A stretch of DNA of 64,000 nucleotides, taken from the NCBI GenBank assembly GCA_934792465.1, contig CAKVOK010000008.1, positions 20,958 through 84,957 on the forward strand. Reading direction: 5' to 3'. The notes beneath the pieces were generated by a model that ran no database searches, was not told the DNA's origin, and was given only the letters and a program-made list of their open reading frames with translations. Of this stretch, positions 17,351 to 26,568 are shown piece by piece. Both the position numbers and the translations under genes were made by a program. The stretch comes from an uncultured Clostridia bacterium (GTDB taxonomy: Bacteria; Bacillota; Clostridia; RUG12999). How positions within the stretch are numbered: position 1 is the stretch's first letter; each line of letters starts with the position of its first letter.

Positions 17351-19921
17351 GTGAAAATAAGAAATATTATACTCAGCTTTATTTTGGTTGTTTCATTTAT
17401 AATACCGACGTTCGGCGTAACGGCATATGATGACGTTTCGGACTACACGGAGGAAATAAACCTGCTTACCCGTATGGGATTTATGGACGGCGAAACAAGC
17501 GATTTGTTCTATCCGGACGATAAGATAGACAGAGCCGAAACCGTTAAAATACTTATGCGCCTGCGCAATCTCCCAAGCGGCGGCGACGGCGAACAGCGCT
17601 TTATTGATGTTAAAAAAGATTATTATGTATTTGATGAAATAGATTCCGCCGTTGTAAACGGATATATCGGTGTGCCGGCAGACAGAAAATTCAATCCGGA
17701 AAGCCCGATTACGGCGGAGGACGCACTTTCGATACTTCTTCGGATAATGAATTACGGAATATATCTCGATTCAACGGGAAAATCCGTTATAGCAACGGCT
17801 TCGGACGCAGGACTTCTTAAGGGCGTACGCCTTTCGGGAGGATATATCACAAAAGGTCAGCTGGCGGCAGTTATATACAATTCGTTTTCATGCGGAATGC
17901 CGGAAATATCTTCCGTTTCCTCGGATTCCACAAAGCTTGACAGCAGCGACAAGACCACGCTTTCGTATCATGATATGAAGCTGATAAAAGGCGTTGTAAC
18001 ATCGACCGATGTGTCCGGAATATATTACAGTGCAAAGCCGCTTGCAAAAGGCAAGATAATGATAGGCGATACCGAATATATCAGAACGTCCGAAGAACAA
18101 ACGGAGTATCTCGGATATGCCGTGGACGCAATAATAACGGACGATTCTGAAGAAACGACTCAAAAGCTTCTGTATTGTCTGCGCAGCGAAAACAACACGG
18201 AAGAAACCATAGATTTGGAAGATATAACGGACGTAAACGGCTACAAAATATCTTACAGCACGAACGACAGAAAGAAAACTTTGAATCTGAAGGAAAGGGA
18301 TTGTATAATATACAACGGCACGGCGGTTAAATACAGCCCGGATTATATAAAAGATGCCAACGGCACAATAACTACACTCGAAAACGCTTTTGCGGAACGA
18401 ATCGTATTTATAGATTCGTATGTGAGCTACGGTGTGGCTTCCGTAAACATAAACGAAAAGCAAATAAACCTTGCGAACGGAACATTTAATAACAAAACAT
18501 ATATAGACCTCGATAACGACGATTATAAGGCGATACGTATTTATATGGACGGTGCGGAAATAAGTTTTTCCGATATTTTAATCGGCGACGTAATAAGCGT
18601 TATGGGGTCGGATAGATTTATAAAAATAATCAACTGCCGAAGCGCACGTGAAATATCCGTAAGCGGCATAACCGATGATGATAAAGTGATGGCGGACGGC
18701 AAGGAATACGAAATAGGCAAATATTGCACCGGCAAGGATATTTTAAATATCGGTACATCATTTTCGGTAACGCTTGATGTATACGGCAGAATTATGTCGT
18801 TTAAGAAAATATCCGAAACCGATGTCTACGGCTGCATACTCAAAACGAAGTATGAAGATGCGGAGGACAAAGGATATGTAAAGATTCTCGATGCGGATTC
18901 AAAGATAAATTCATACGAATTTACAGATAAGGTTAAATATACAAATGGTGATAAGATAAAAAGAATTTCCGCAAAAGAGGTTTGCGGCCTTATCGGAAAT
19001 ATTCAGGTAATCAAATATGTAAAAGACGGTTCGGGAAAGATAAAAGAGGTTAAACAGGCTGCGGACATAACGGACGACCTGCGTTATAACGAACAGATAT
19101 TTACAAAATATCAGATAGCTTCCGCAAGGGCAAGCTATGTATCAATTGCCGGCGTCGGTTACGGAAATTGTAACGTATTTGTCGTACCGAATGCAGACGA
19201 CAGCGGAAATGTGGACGAAAAAGGCTGCGGCGTGAAGCTCGGTTATTTCTCCGGCGGTTCAAACTACAACAGTATTACATTTTATGATGTGGGAACGGAC
19301 GGTATGGCGAAAGCAGGTCTTGTGCGTGCAAATTCCGGTTCGAAAATAGACAACTATGCGGCAGGTCTTATACTCGTTGAAAAGACGGGCAAGGTACTCG
19401 GCAGCGACGAAACCGAGAAAACGGCTGTAATAGGTTACAGCGGCGGAAACCGCGTTACATATGCGGTAGCGGATAATTATTCCGGCGATTTTAATCCGGA
19501 GGATTTGAGTCTCGGCGACCTCATACTTATTGCAACCGATTCAAGGGGCGAAATAGGCAATATTCTTGTTTGCTACGATGACAGTGCAAACGTATGGGGA
19601 AACACAACGAATGCCGGTGCAGGTCAGTATTATACGGTTGAATGCTCGGTATATCACGGAACAGTGCGTTATTTCGACGGCAATACGCTGACGCTGGAAT
19701 TCGGCGGCACACTGGCACAGCACCCCTACGGAACGTTTTTCCCGCAGATGACAAACACGGTAAGTTCTGTTTATTATGTAAATAGGGAAACAAAAAAGAT
19801 TTCTATGGGCGACATGAGCAAGATTGCGTCGAACAACTATTACAACGGCGCTGTCGGCTCGGAAGTTGTAACACGTTCAAACAGAGGCGGAGTTCAGGAG
19901 GTTGTGGTATATGAGAACTAA
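17351..19921 (+). CDS. SLH-domain surface protein with a large uncharacterised region
   Basis: 856 residues starting at GTG 17351; the ribosome binding site is weak (AAAGG about 13 nt upstream). A signal peptide covers ~1-25. Residues ~27-190 hold three degenerate S-layer-homology repeats (LLTRMGFMDGETSDLFYPDD, IDRAETVKILMRL, AVVNGYIGVPADRKFNPESP, ITAEDALSILLRI), which anchor proteins to the cell wall. The remaining ~650 residues are beta-rich and were not recognised; several segments pair a short beta hairpin with a GDxI turn (LIGDVISVMGSDR, SLGDLILIATDSRG), suggesting repeated barrel-like domains. The last 11 nt overlap the next gene, which also carries SLH repeats, so the two products are made together. 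Confidence 0.8.
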   Translation: MKIRNIILSFILVVSFIIPTFGVTAYDDVSDYTEEINLLTRMGFMDGETSDLFYPDDKIDRAETVKILMRLRNLPSGGDGEQRFIDVKKDYYVFDEIDSAVVNGYIGVPADRKFNPESPITAEDALSILLRIMNYGIYLDSTGKSVIATASDAGLLKGVRLSGGYITKGQLAAVIYNSFSCGMPEISSVSSDSTKLDSSDKTTLSYHDMKLIKGVVTSTDVSGIYYSAKPLAKGKIMIGDTEYIRTSEEQTEYLGYAVDAIITDDSEETTQKLLYCLRSENNTEETIDLEDITDVNGYKISYSTNDRKKTLNLKERDCIIYNGTAVKYSPDYIKDANGTITTLENAFAERIVFIDSYVSYGVASVNINEKQINLANGTFNNKTYIDLDNDDYKAIRIYMDGAEISFSDILIGDVISVMGSDRFIKIINCRSAREISVSGITDDDKVMADGKEYEIGKYCTGKDILNIGTSFSVTLDVYGRIMSFKKISETDVYGCILKTKYEDAEDKGYVKILDADSKINSYEFTDKVKYTNGDKIKRISAKEVCGLIGNIQVIKYVKDGSGKIKEVKQAADITDDLRYNEQIFTKYQIASARASYVSIAGVGYGNCNVFVVPNADDSGNVDEKGCGVKLGYFSGGSNYNSITFYDVGTDGMAKAGLVRANSGSKIDNYAAGLILVEKTGKVLGSDETEKTAVIGYSGGNRVTYAVADNYSGDFNPEDLSLGDLILIATDSRGEIGNILVCYDDSANVWGNTTNAGAGQYYTVECSVYHGTVRYFDGNTLTLEFGGTLAQHPYGTFFPQMTNTVSSVYYVNRETKKISMGDMSKIASNNYYNGAVGSEVVTRSNRGGVQEVVVYEN

Positions 19922-22900
19922 AATATTATCAATTTTGCTTGCGGCTGTGTTGATTTTCGGCGGCAACTGCATGGCACAGGATTTTGAATACAGCTGGAAT
20001 TTCGACAGTGCGGATATTCCGGAATATTTTTCCGCAAATACATCAAGAAAGCTTGAAGTAATAAACGATGCTCCGGGAACGGGTGCGGAAAGCGGAAACC
20101 ATGCCTTTGCATGGGTTCGTTCCGGAAATACGAAAGGCAACGGAGTACTCGGAGCATCGACCGACGGATATAATATCGGAAAAGATGTTATGGGCTGTAT
20201 AAACGATACAACGCTTGTATACAGCGTAAGCTTTAAATCCATGAACAAATCTATGCATTCGTATATTGCCGCACCGAGATTCGGCGAAAATGCGGAATTT
20301 ATATTGCCTGTTAAAATTGAGGACGGCAGCCTTTATTTCGGCGACACTCAAACAGGTGAAATAAAAACGGGCGAATGGACGACTGTCGGCGTGAAATATG
20401 AGCTTTCCTCAGAAAACGGCGTAACGGCTACGTTATATGCGGACGGAGAAGAAAAAGCTTCGCAGACGGACGATTCGGACAGTGCCAAAGCCGGTATCGT
20501 ATATTTTTCTCTGCTTGGCGTAGGCAAAACAACTACGGAAGAATATCTTGCCGAGCAGACGGCAAAAGGACGAAATGAAATCGTATATTTTGATGATTTG
20601 TATATCGGAAACGATTTAAGCAAGCTTGCGGCAAACTTTTCGGTTGTGTCTGTAAAGCACACTATGAAAACGCCGGGCAATATTACGGTAAGCTTCAATA
20701 AGGAAATTGACGAATCCTCCTTTTCTTCTGATTTTATTACGGTTGAGGGGAGAGAGATAAGGTCGTATACATTCGGTGATGATAAAAAGACTGTTTTGCT
20801 TACGCTGAACAGCCCTCTTGAAATCGGCACGGAATACAGCATTACATTCAGCACGGATATAAAGGATATATCCGGCAATGCGCTGCCGAAAGAAACAACC
20901 GTAAGTATCACTGCGGTAATAGACCCCGGCGTAAACAGAAGCTGGAATTTCGATAATTTAACCGATATGCCGGACGGCTTTAAATATAATAATAAATCAG
21001 TACCTCTCGTGCTTGCGGAAAGCGGCAGAAGCGGTGATGACAAATGCTTCGGCTGGCTTGCCGGAATAGGTAACGGTGCCGGCAGCGGCAATGTTGACAA
21101 ATATTCAAACGGTGTAGTGATTTTGCGTGACGAATATGACGGCGGCAAGATAAACAACGTTACGATTGCCGTGGATTATGATTTTAAATTTAAAATAGAT
21201 TATATGTGCGCATGGATGCTTCAGCCGATATTTGCCGGCGGCGAATTTACACCGGTTTCTATGTCGGAAAACAATGTGTATTTCAACGGCGAGCTGTTGG
21301 GACATATTGAAAAAGATACATGGCACAACATAGGTGTGGTATACAATCTTTCGTCAACGGACGGACTCAAAATGGATATATACCTTGATTCGGTGAAAAA
21401 AGTATCGGATTATACGGTTTCAAATTCTGTTACAAGGTCGGGAATAAGCTGTTTCAGAATACTCCAACTTCCCAATACTCCGGCAGAGCTTGCGGCGCAA
21501 TATCCGAGATTCGATACACGTAACGAGTATTATTTTATGGATAATCTCTATATCGGAGAGGATACGGGAAAAGCATATCCGAATCAGTCGGTTGCATCCG
21601 CTTCTCCGGAAAACGGCAGCAAAGACGTTGATATTTCAAGCAATATTACATTGAAATTTGCGGCAGACCTTGACGAAAGCACAATATCGGATATAACACT
21701 CAGTGATGAAAACGGAAATTCCGTTCCGGCAGAAAAAACACTTGCCGAATCCGATACGGTTGTTATTACGCCGAGCAGCAATCTTTTATACGGAACGAAT
21801 TATAAATTAACTGTACCGAAAGAAGTGAAATCCACCGAGGGCAAAAGTATGGCGGAAGATGCGAAGATAAGCTTCAAGACCGCTACAAATTACGATTTTG
21901 AAATAGACGCCGTATCGCAAGACGGCGGTATAACGGTTGACGTATCGAATAAATCGTATCTCAAAAATAATGTATATGCGGCTGCGATAACGAAAAAAGA
22001 CGGAAATATCACGGGAATGCAGATTAAGAATGCCGAAATTCAGACTACGGGGAAAATCGAATTTGATGCTGCTGGCGAGGGCGAAACGCCGAGCATAATT
22101 CTGTTTGACAATGAATTTAATATTATGTCCGCGCCATGGTATGAAAATGTTAAAACCTCGTGCATAGATTATTCAAAAACTTCACTGAATGCCGAAGCGG
22201 TAACGCAGGATAAGAAAATTACGATAAGCGGAACGGCAGAACCGAAAAACGGATTTGTAATATGCAAGGTTACCAAAAGCGGCAAAAACGTATCTTCCGA
22301 AAATGCGGACGATTATATATTAATTGATGTATGCACGCCGGACGATAACGGAAATTATTCGTTTACAGCACCGGTGACGGAGCTGAACGGCGAATATGAA
22401 TATGCCGTATCCGCATACGGTACGGAAGCAATCAAAGGAAAAATCTCATATGCGCTTGCGACGGATAATAAGATAGAAAGCTTCAGCCTGAACGGAACTG
22501 CGTGTTCGATAAGCGGAACTGCGGCAAGCGTTTCGATAAACGGTGATTTGTCGGGTCTTATTGCCGAATTTAAGCTTTCGGATAAAGCGTATATCATGCT
22601 GAACGGCGAAAGACTGGAAAGCGGAAAATCAAGAATAGATTGCAGAAACAGCGTTGTGCTGACGGTATATTCCGAGGCCGGCGAAAGCAGAGAATACACT
22701 CTGCGGGTTTCCGGCGGCTCATCATCCGGTTCGGGCGGCTCCGGCAGTTCGTCAGGCGGCGGAAGTGTCAAGAAGCCGGTAACAGCTTCCGTAGATACCG
22801 GTATAATTAAAAAGCCGGAAATCGCAGACCCGATTGATTACGGCACATTTACAGATGTTAAAAAGAGTCACTGGGCATATGAAGCAATCGAAAGTCTTGC

Positions 22901-23375
22901 GGAAAAGAAAATCGCAAGCGGCGACGGCGCAGGAAATTTCAATCCCGATGCAAACGTTAAACGTGAGGAATTTGCAAAGCTGATAGCGGCGGCTTTCGGA
23001 TTTGAAAAGGCTTCGGAAAAAGTGAGCTTTGCAGATGCGCCGGAGGGAGCATGGTATAAGGAATATGTGGAAAATCTCGCTTCCAACGGTGTTATAAAAG
23101 GAATTGACGAAAACAATTTCGGTGCCGGAATCAACATAACAAGGCAGGATATGTCGGTTATAATACTGCGTGCGGCACAGGCAAAAGGAATTGATTTGAC
23201 GCCTGTACGAGAATATGCCGGCTTTGACGATGAAGCGGATATTGCGGACTACGCAAAAGAAGCGGTAAAAACGCTTTATGAAGCAGGAATCATAAACGGC
23301 AGAGGAAATAGCTTTGAACCGAACGAAAATGCTTCGAGAGCGGAAAGTGTCTATATAATATTTAAATCAATATGA
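19911..23375 (+). CDS. large SLH-anchored mosaic protein with concanavalin-like and Ig-like domains
   Basis: 1154 residues from the ATG at 19911 (MRTKILS), with AGGAGG 9 nt upstream and an 11-nt overlap with the previous gene. Order: signal peptide (~1-22); beta-rich module 1 (~25-220, YSWNFDSADIPEYF to VYFDDLYIG); Ig-like Big_5 domain (~225-330); beta-rich module 2 (~335-545, SWNFDNLTDMPDGF to YYFMDNLYIG); a second Ig-like domain (~550-640, SPENGSKDVDISSNITLKF); further Ig-like strands and a cadherin-like domain ending near ESREYTLRVSGG; a Ser/Gly linker; and three SLH repeats at the C-terminus (FTDVKKSHWAYEAIESLAEK, GSNF-type turns, YAKEAVKTLYEAGIING). It is a cell-surface protein related to the 676-residue secreted protein upstream. 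Polysaccharide binding is inferred only from its modules. Confidence 0.82.
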   Translation: MRTKILSILLAAVLIFGGNCMAQDFEYSWNFDSADIPEYFSANTSRKLEVINDAPGTGAESGNHAFAWVRSGNTKGNGVLGASTDGYNIGKDVMGCINDTTLVYSVSFKSMNKSMHSYIAAPRFGENAEFILPVKIEDGSLYFGDTQTGEIKTGEWTTVGVKYELSSENGVTATLYADGEEKASQTDDSDSAKAGIVYFSLLGVGKTTTEEYLAEQTAKGRNEIVYFDDLYIGNDLSKLAANFSVVSVKHTMKTPGNITVSFNKEIDESSFSSDFITVEGREIRSYTFGDDKKTVLLTLNSPLEIGTEYSITFSTDIKDISGNALPKETTVSITAVIDPGVNRSWNFDNLTDMPDGFKYNNKSVPLVLAESGRSGDDKCFGWLAGIGNGAGSGNVDKYSNGVVILRDEYDGGKINNVTIAVDYDFKFKIDYMCAWMLQPIFAGGEFTPVSMSENNVYFNGELLGHIEKDTWHNIGVVYNLSSTDGLKMDIYLDSVKKVSDYTVSNSVTRSGISCFRILQLPNTPAELAAQYPRFDTRNEYYFMDNLYIGEDTGKAYPNQSVASASPENGSKDVDISSNITLKFAADLDESTISDITLSDENGNSVPAEKTLAESDTVVITPSSNLLYGTNYKLTVPKEVKSTEGKSMAEDAKISFKTATNYDFEIDAVSQDGGITVDVSNKSYLKNNVYAAAITKKDGNITGMQIKNAEIQTTGKIEFDAAGEGETPSIILFDNEFNIMSAPWYENVKTSCIDYSKTSLNAEAVTQDKKITISGTAEPKNGFVICKVTKSGKNVSSENADDYILIDVCTPDDNGNYSFTAPVTELNGEYEYAVSAYGTEAIKGKISYALATDNKIESFSLNGTACSISGTAASVSINGDLSGLIAEFKLSDKAYIMLNGERLESGKSRIDCRNSVVLTVYSEAGESREYTLRVSGGSSSGSGGSGSSSGGGSVKKPVTASVDTGIIKKPEIADPIDYGTFTDVKKSHWAYEAIESLAEKKIASGDGAGNFNPDANVKREEFAKLIAAAFGFEKASEKVSFADAPEGAWYKEYVENLASNGVIKGIDENNFGAGINITRQDMSVIILRAAQAKGIDLTPVREYAGFDDEADIADYAKEAVKTLYEAGIINGRGNSFEPNENASRAESVYIIFKSI

Positions 23376-23376
23376 C

Positions 23377-23417
23377 TAACAAACGGTCGGTGCATTCAAA
23401 GCGTTGACCGTTTGTTA
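23377..23417 (+). terminator. hairpin after the SLH-anchored protein gene, probable terminator
   Basis: Perfect 12-bp inverted repeat TAACAAACGGTC / GACCGTTTGTTA (23377-23388, 23406-23417) overlapping the region just after the stop codon. The trailing sequence is AATTTAT, a weak T tract. A separate promoter follows, consistent with the end of a transcription unit. Confidence 0.55.
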
Positions 23418-23444
23418 AATTTATGTAACATCTTGACTTTTATA

Positions 23445-23473
23445 TTGATTTTTAATGTAAAGTGTGATACAAT
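23445..23473 (+). promoter_or_regulatory. sigma-A promoter before the stalk-domain genes
   Basis: TTGATT (23445-23450), 17-nt spacer, TACAAT (23468-23473); the start codon is 36 nt downstream. Confidence 0.65.
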
Positions 23474-23508
23474 ATGAATATAAATTTTAATTTTGGAGGG
23501 AAAATATC

Positions 23509-23925
23509 ATGAAAAAAATAATTGCATTTGTATTAACGGTATTTATGTTTATGGGAATGACGTGCTTTGCACAGGATATAAACGTTACAATATCGGGTAA
23601 AAAGCTTGATTTTGACGTTCAGCCCGTAATGGAAAGCGACCGTGTGCTTGTGCCTATGAGAGCAATATTTGAAAATCTCGGTGCAACCGTAAGCTGGGAC
23701 AATGACACGTCAACGGCAATAGCGGTTAAAGGGGATAAGGTTATAATAATACAGATTGATAATTCGAAAGCATTTATCAATACGGAAGTAAAAGAACTTG
23801 ATGTTCCGGCAAGGCTTATTTCGGACAGAACACTTGTTCCGGTAAGATTTGTAAGCGAAGCACTCAATTGCAAAGTGGATTGGAATCAAGATGAACAGAC
23901 AGTTGTAATAACTCCCGGACAGTAA
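23509..23925 (+). CDS. small secreted stalk-domain protein (copper amine oxidase N-terminal-like)
   Basis: 138 residues with a signal peptide (MKKIIAFVLTVFMFMGMTCF, cleavage near CFAQ). The rest is one copper-amine-oxidase-N-like 'stalk' domain: VLVPMRAIFENLGATVSWDN, then RTLVPVRFVSEALNCKVDWN and VVITPGQ at the end. The domain name comes from the family in which it was defined; the bacterial versions are wall or surface modules with no oxidase activity. The protein is little more than the domain itself. It has its own promoter and a TTTGGAGGG ribosome site, and is followed after 12 nt by another secreted gene. The stalk domain is also present in the 837-residue propeller protein upstream. Confidence 0.85.
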   Translation: MKKIIAFVLTVFMFMGMTCFAQDINVTISGKKLDFDVQPVMESDRVLVPMRAIFENLGATVSWDNDTSTAIAVKGDKVIIIQIDNSKAFINTEVKELDVPARLISDRTLVPVRFVSEALNCKVDWNQDEQTVVITPGQ

Positions 23926-23937
23926 GGAGGAAAATCA

Positions 23938-25527
23938 ATGAAAAAGTTTGCAGCACATATTATTACATTTACACTCATCATACAAACCGCATTTGCGGCA
24001 ATGCAGACAACTCCGACGGATATTCGCGTGTTTATCGACGGAAAGGAAATGCCTGCCGTATGTCTGTACAATACAATGTATATTGCTGCGGACGATTTGA
24101 TTTATTTCGGATATAATCTCAAATATGACGAAAATATCCGCACACTGTTTTTGAATAAAACAGGCTTGCCCTCAGATACGGAAGTTCCGAAAAATGCTGT
24201 CGCAAGCCTTGAGAAAACGGATATAAACCTTGTTATAAACGGACGTGCCGTAAAAACCCTTTTGTGCGCGGCAAACGGCAAACTGTATGTGAGTGCCGCA
24301 TATCTTTCTTATGAACGTGACGGATACGATACCGCACAGCCTGAAAAAGGAAATTATTTCGGAATGGAAAGTTATTGGAACGGCGATACAAGAACACTGG
24401 ATATAAAATCAATTAGCCTGCCGACGAAAGAAGAACAGATTAAAGAGTTTTCGACACAGGACGAATCAACGAGCTTTCTTTCGTGGACGGAAACGGCACA
24501 TTGGCAGGGTTCGTTTTTCGATGTGGTTCGGTTCGCACAGAGCGGAACTTCGCACGGCACATATTTTTATACGAAATATATTGCGGATAACGGCGTGAGT
24601 GCCTATTTGGAAAATATATTTAAATTGTACGATTTTTACGATTCTTGGGGACATACGACAACGTATAATGAAGAATTCAGGGACGATAAGCTTTATTTTG
24701 AGGGAACGAAAACAGACGGCAGAACGGGTAAATATTATCTCGATTTTAATACACTGGCGATTATAACCCTTGAAGAAACAGAACCCGACGACTCAAAGAG
24801 AACAATACCGAAATATGAATCGCCGATAGGGAAAATACCGCAAAAAGCAAGCTTTAAAACGACTATGGACGGCACGGAAATTCCTGCATGGGTAATTTTG
24901 AACGGCACGTACATAGACGCTGATTTGCTGCTTAATTTCGGATATGAAAAAACATATCTGAACGACAGGGCTCTTTTGTATATCAAGACAGGAAAAGTTA
25001 CACAGTATACAGCACCGAACGTTACAGAGCCGACAGGCTCAAGCGGTGCGCCGACTGTATACGTAGACGGCAGAAGTATGCCGACTTTTAACACGGGTAA
25101 TATTAATCTGATTTCGACAGAGGTTTGGACGGTGCTTTTTAATAAATCCACCGTTTCGGCAAAGTGGGACGCAGAGAAAAACACGCTTGAAATCAATACA
25201 AATAACAAGATGTTCGAAACCTTTGAAGATGCGGAAGCATATGCAAAGAATTATTATAACGGCGATGACGGAAACGAGAAAATCATGTATAGCGGTGCGG
25301 ACTTTTCGATAATGATATGTCCGAGCGAATACGGTACGGAGGTTTTCAAGATAAGCTCGGATTTTAATGTATCTTGCATAAGTGAGATTGTCATGAATGT
25401 GTATTCGCTGTCGTTTGAATCCGCAGACAGTATAAAGGTTTCCGAGGACGGCAGAAAGCTTGAATTTACAAGCAGCGGAGCGTCATACGGATTGGATTTA
25501 TATAATTATACTTTAATTAATGACTGA
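23938..25527 (+). CDS. secreted protein with divergent stalk-like repeats
   Basis: 529 residues; a signal peptide covers ~1-21 (AAHIITFTLIIQTAFA). Four weak repeats of a stalk-like pattern (short name strand, 'D-G-x-x-M/I-P' turn, then LYI/TLDI strands) can be seen: IRVFIDGKEMPAVCLYNTMY (~20), LVINGRAVKTLLCAANGKLY (~95), TTMDGTEIPAWVILNGTYID (~300) and VYVDGRSMPTFNTG (~365). Between the second and third lies a region rich in aromatic and acidic residues (TAHWQGSFFDVVRFAQSG) not recognised. AAGGAGG precedes the ATG. It directly follows the small stalk protein and is probably made with it. Function unknown. Confidence 0.7.
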   Translation: MKKFAAHIITFTLIIQTAFAAMQTTPTDIRVFIDGKEMPAVCLYNTMYIAADDLIYFGYNLKYDENIRTLFLNKTGLPSDTEVPKNAVASLEKTDINLVINGRAVKTLLCAANGKLYVSAAYLSYERDGYDTAQPEKGNYFGMESYWNGDTRTLDIKSISLPTKEEQIKEFSTQDESTSFLSWTETAHWQGSFFDVVRFAQSGTSHGTYFYTKYIADNGVSAYLENIFKLYDFYDSWGHTTTYNEEFRDDKLYFEGTKTDGRTGKYYLDFNTLAIITLEETEPDDSKRTIPKYESPIGKIPQKASFKTTMDGTEIPAWVILNGTYIDADLLLNFGYEKTYLNDRALLYIKTGKVTQYTAPNVTEPTGSSGAPTVYVDGRSMPTFNTGNINLISTEVWTVLFNKSTVSAKWDAEKNTLEINTNNKMFETFEDAEAYAKNYYNGDDGNEKIMYSGADFSIMICPSEYGTEVFKISSDFNVSCISEIVMNVYSLSFESADSIKVSEDGRKLEFTSSGASYGLDLYNYTLIND

Positions 25528-25647
25528 AAAGTCATATGCGCAATACGTGTCGGAGCATATATAAATGACAGATTTGAACACAGGTTGGCTGAACATTTTA
25601 AATATTGATATGTACATAGTGCTTTTTGCGTTAAAAAAAGCTTATAA

Positions 25648-25690
25648 CAAAGCAGCTGCGAAAATTATTTTTTACAGCTGCTGTTTTGTT
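25648..25690. terminator. bidirectional terminator between the stalk-protein gene and sigK
   Basis: Inverted repeat GCAGCTG / CAGCTGC extended by AACAAA / TTTTGTT on the outside, with an AT-rich loop containing T6. It sits between two convergent genes and so can serve both. Confidence 0.65.
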
Positions 25691-25693
25691 GCG

Positions 25694-26380
25694 TTATTCA
25701 AGGATTTCGTGCCGAAGCTTTTCTATTGCACGTTTTTCTATACGTGACACATACGAACGGGAAATACCCATATTTTCGGCTATTACGCTTTGGGTTTGAA
25801 CAGGTGTATTGTCAAGACCGTAGCGTTTGGTCAGAATCTCTATTTCGTCGGGCTTCAATACAACATTCATTTTTTTTCGCAATGCCGAGGACATCAGCTT
25901 AATATTAACTTCATCGTCAACATGGCGACCGTTGTCCTCTAAAATATCCATAAGCGTTATTTCGTTTCCGTCTTTGTCCGAACCTATTGTGTCGTCTATG
26001 GAAACCTCGTTTTGAAGCTTTTTGCTGCTTCTTATATACATTAAAATTTCGTTGTCTATGCAGCGTGCCGCATATGTTGCAAGCCTTGTGCCTTTTTCGC
26101 CCTTGAAGCTGGTTATTCCTTTAATAAGTCCTATTGTTCCTATGGAAATCAAATCTTCGTTGTCGCAGCCTTTCGGCGAATATTTTTTTGCAATGTGCGC
26201 TACAAGCCGAAGGTTATGTTCTATTAAAATATTTTTTGCATTTTTGTCGCCGCTTTTCATAAGTGCGATATAGTTTTCTTCCTCTGTAGGTGTAAGCGGC
26301 TTGGGGAAACCGCCGTTTTTGCCCATAAATCCTGCCAAAAACCATACATTGTACAGTATCGACAGCAAAAAAGAAAACAT
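25694..26380 (-). CDS. sigK: RNA polymerase sporulation sigma factor K
   Basis: 228 residues from the ATG at 26380; an in-frame TTG 21 nt upstream is the only other start. AAGGGG lies 11 nt before the ATG. The hydrophobic N-terminus MFSFLLSILYNVWFLAGF is the pro-sequence region expected for membrane-held pro-sigma-K. It is followed by the family signature FPKPLTPTEEENYIALMKSG, region 2 (NLRLVAHIAKKY, EDLISIGTIGLIKGI, LATYAARCIDNEILMYIR) and region 4 with SRSYVSRIEKRAIEKL. The closest known match by eye is Bacillus SigK. The gene is unbroken, without a skin-type insertion. It acts late in sporulation in the mother cell, so the organism belongs to an endospore-forming lineage. Confidence 0.93.
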   Translation of the reverse strand: MFSFLLSILYNVWFLAGFMGKNGGFPKPLTPTEEENYIALMKSGDKNAKNILIEHNLRLVAHIAKKYSPKGCDNEDLISIGTIGLIKGITSFKGEKGTRLATYAARCIDNEILMYIRSSKKLQNEVSIDDTIGSDKDGNEITLMDILEDNGRHVDDEVNIKLMSSALRKKMNVVLKPDEIEILTKRYGLDNTPVQTQSVIAENMGISRSYVSRIEKRAIEKLRHEILE

Positions 26381-26414
26381 AAAAAAATCAACCCCTTGCA
26401 AATATTTATGTTAA

Positions 26415-26422
26415 ATTATATG
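26415..26422 (-). promoter_or_regulatory. possible sigma-E/sigma-K -10 element before sigK
   Basis: The minus strand reads CATATAAT, close to the CATAnnnT -10 element of mother-cell sigma factors, 34 nt before the sigK ATG. The -35 element cannot be set with confidence. Confidence 0.35.
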
Positions 26423-26520
26423 TTCCGGGACGAACCGTTTAGACGTTAAGATTTCGGATAATGTATTGGAAATTCCGAACTAATTAGAAAAAGTGATACA
26501 ATGTTTGTGCAATAAAGCTA

Positions 26521-26549
26521 TTTACAAGCCGGCTAAAATATGATACAAT
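26521..26549 (+). promoter_or_regulatory. sigma-A promoter of trmD
   Basis: TTTACA (26521-26526), 17-nt spacer, TACAAT (26544-26549), 19 nt before the trmD start. Confidence 0.6.
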
Positions 26550-26568
26550 ATGTTGGGGGAAGATTTTA

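Noticed and set aside
20348..21157. Open frame of 269 codons on the minus strand within the large SLH-anchored protein gene
   Set aside because: Low-complexity Ser/Pro/Leu translation with no ribosome site, fully inside a clear plus-strand gene with signal peptide and SLH repeats. A shadow frame.
8066..25527. Sortase or cellulosome (dockerin/cohesin) anchoring in the secreted proteins
   Set aside because: No LPxTG-type end and no paired calcium-binding dockerin repeats were seen; the single DPNGNGLADE segment in the binding protein is isolated.
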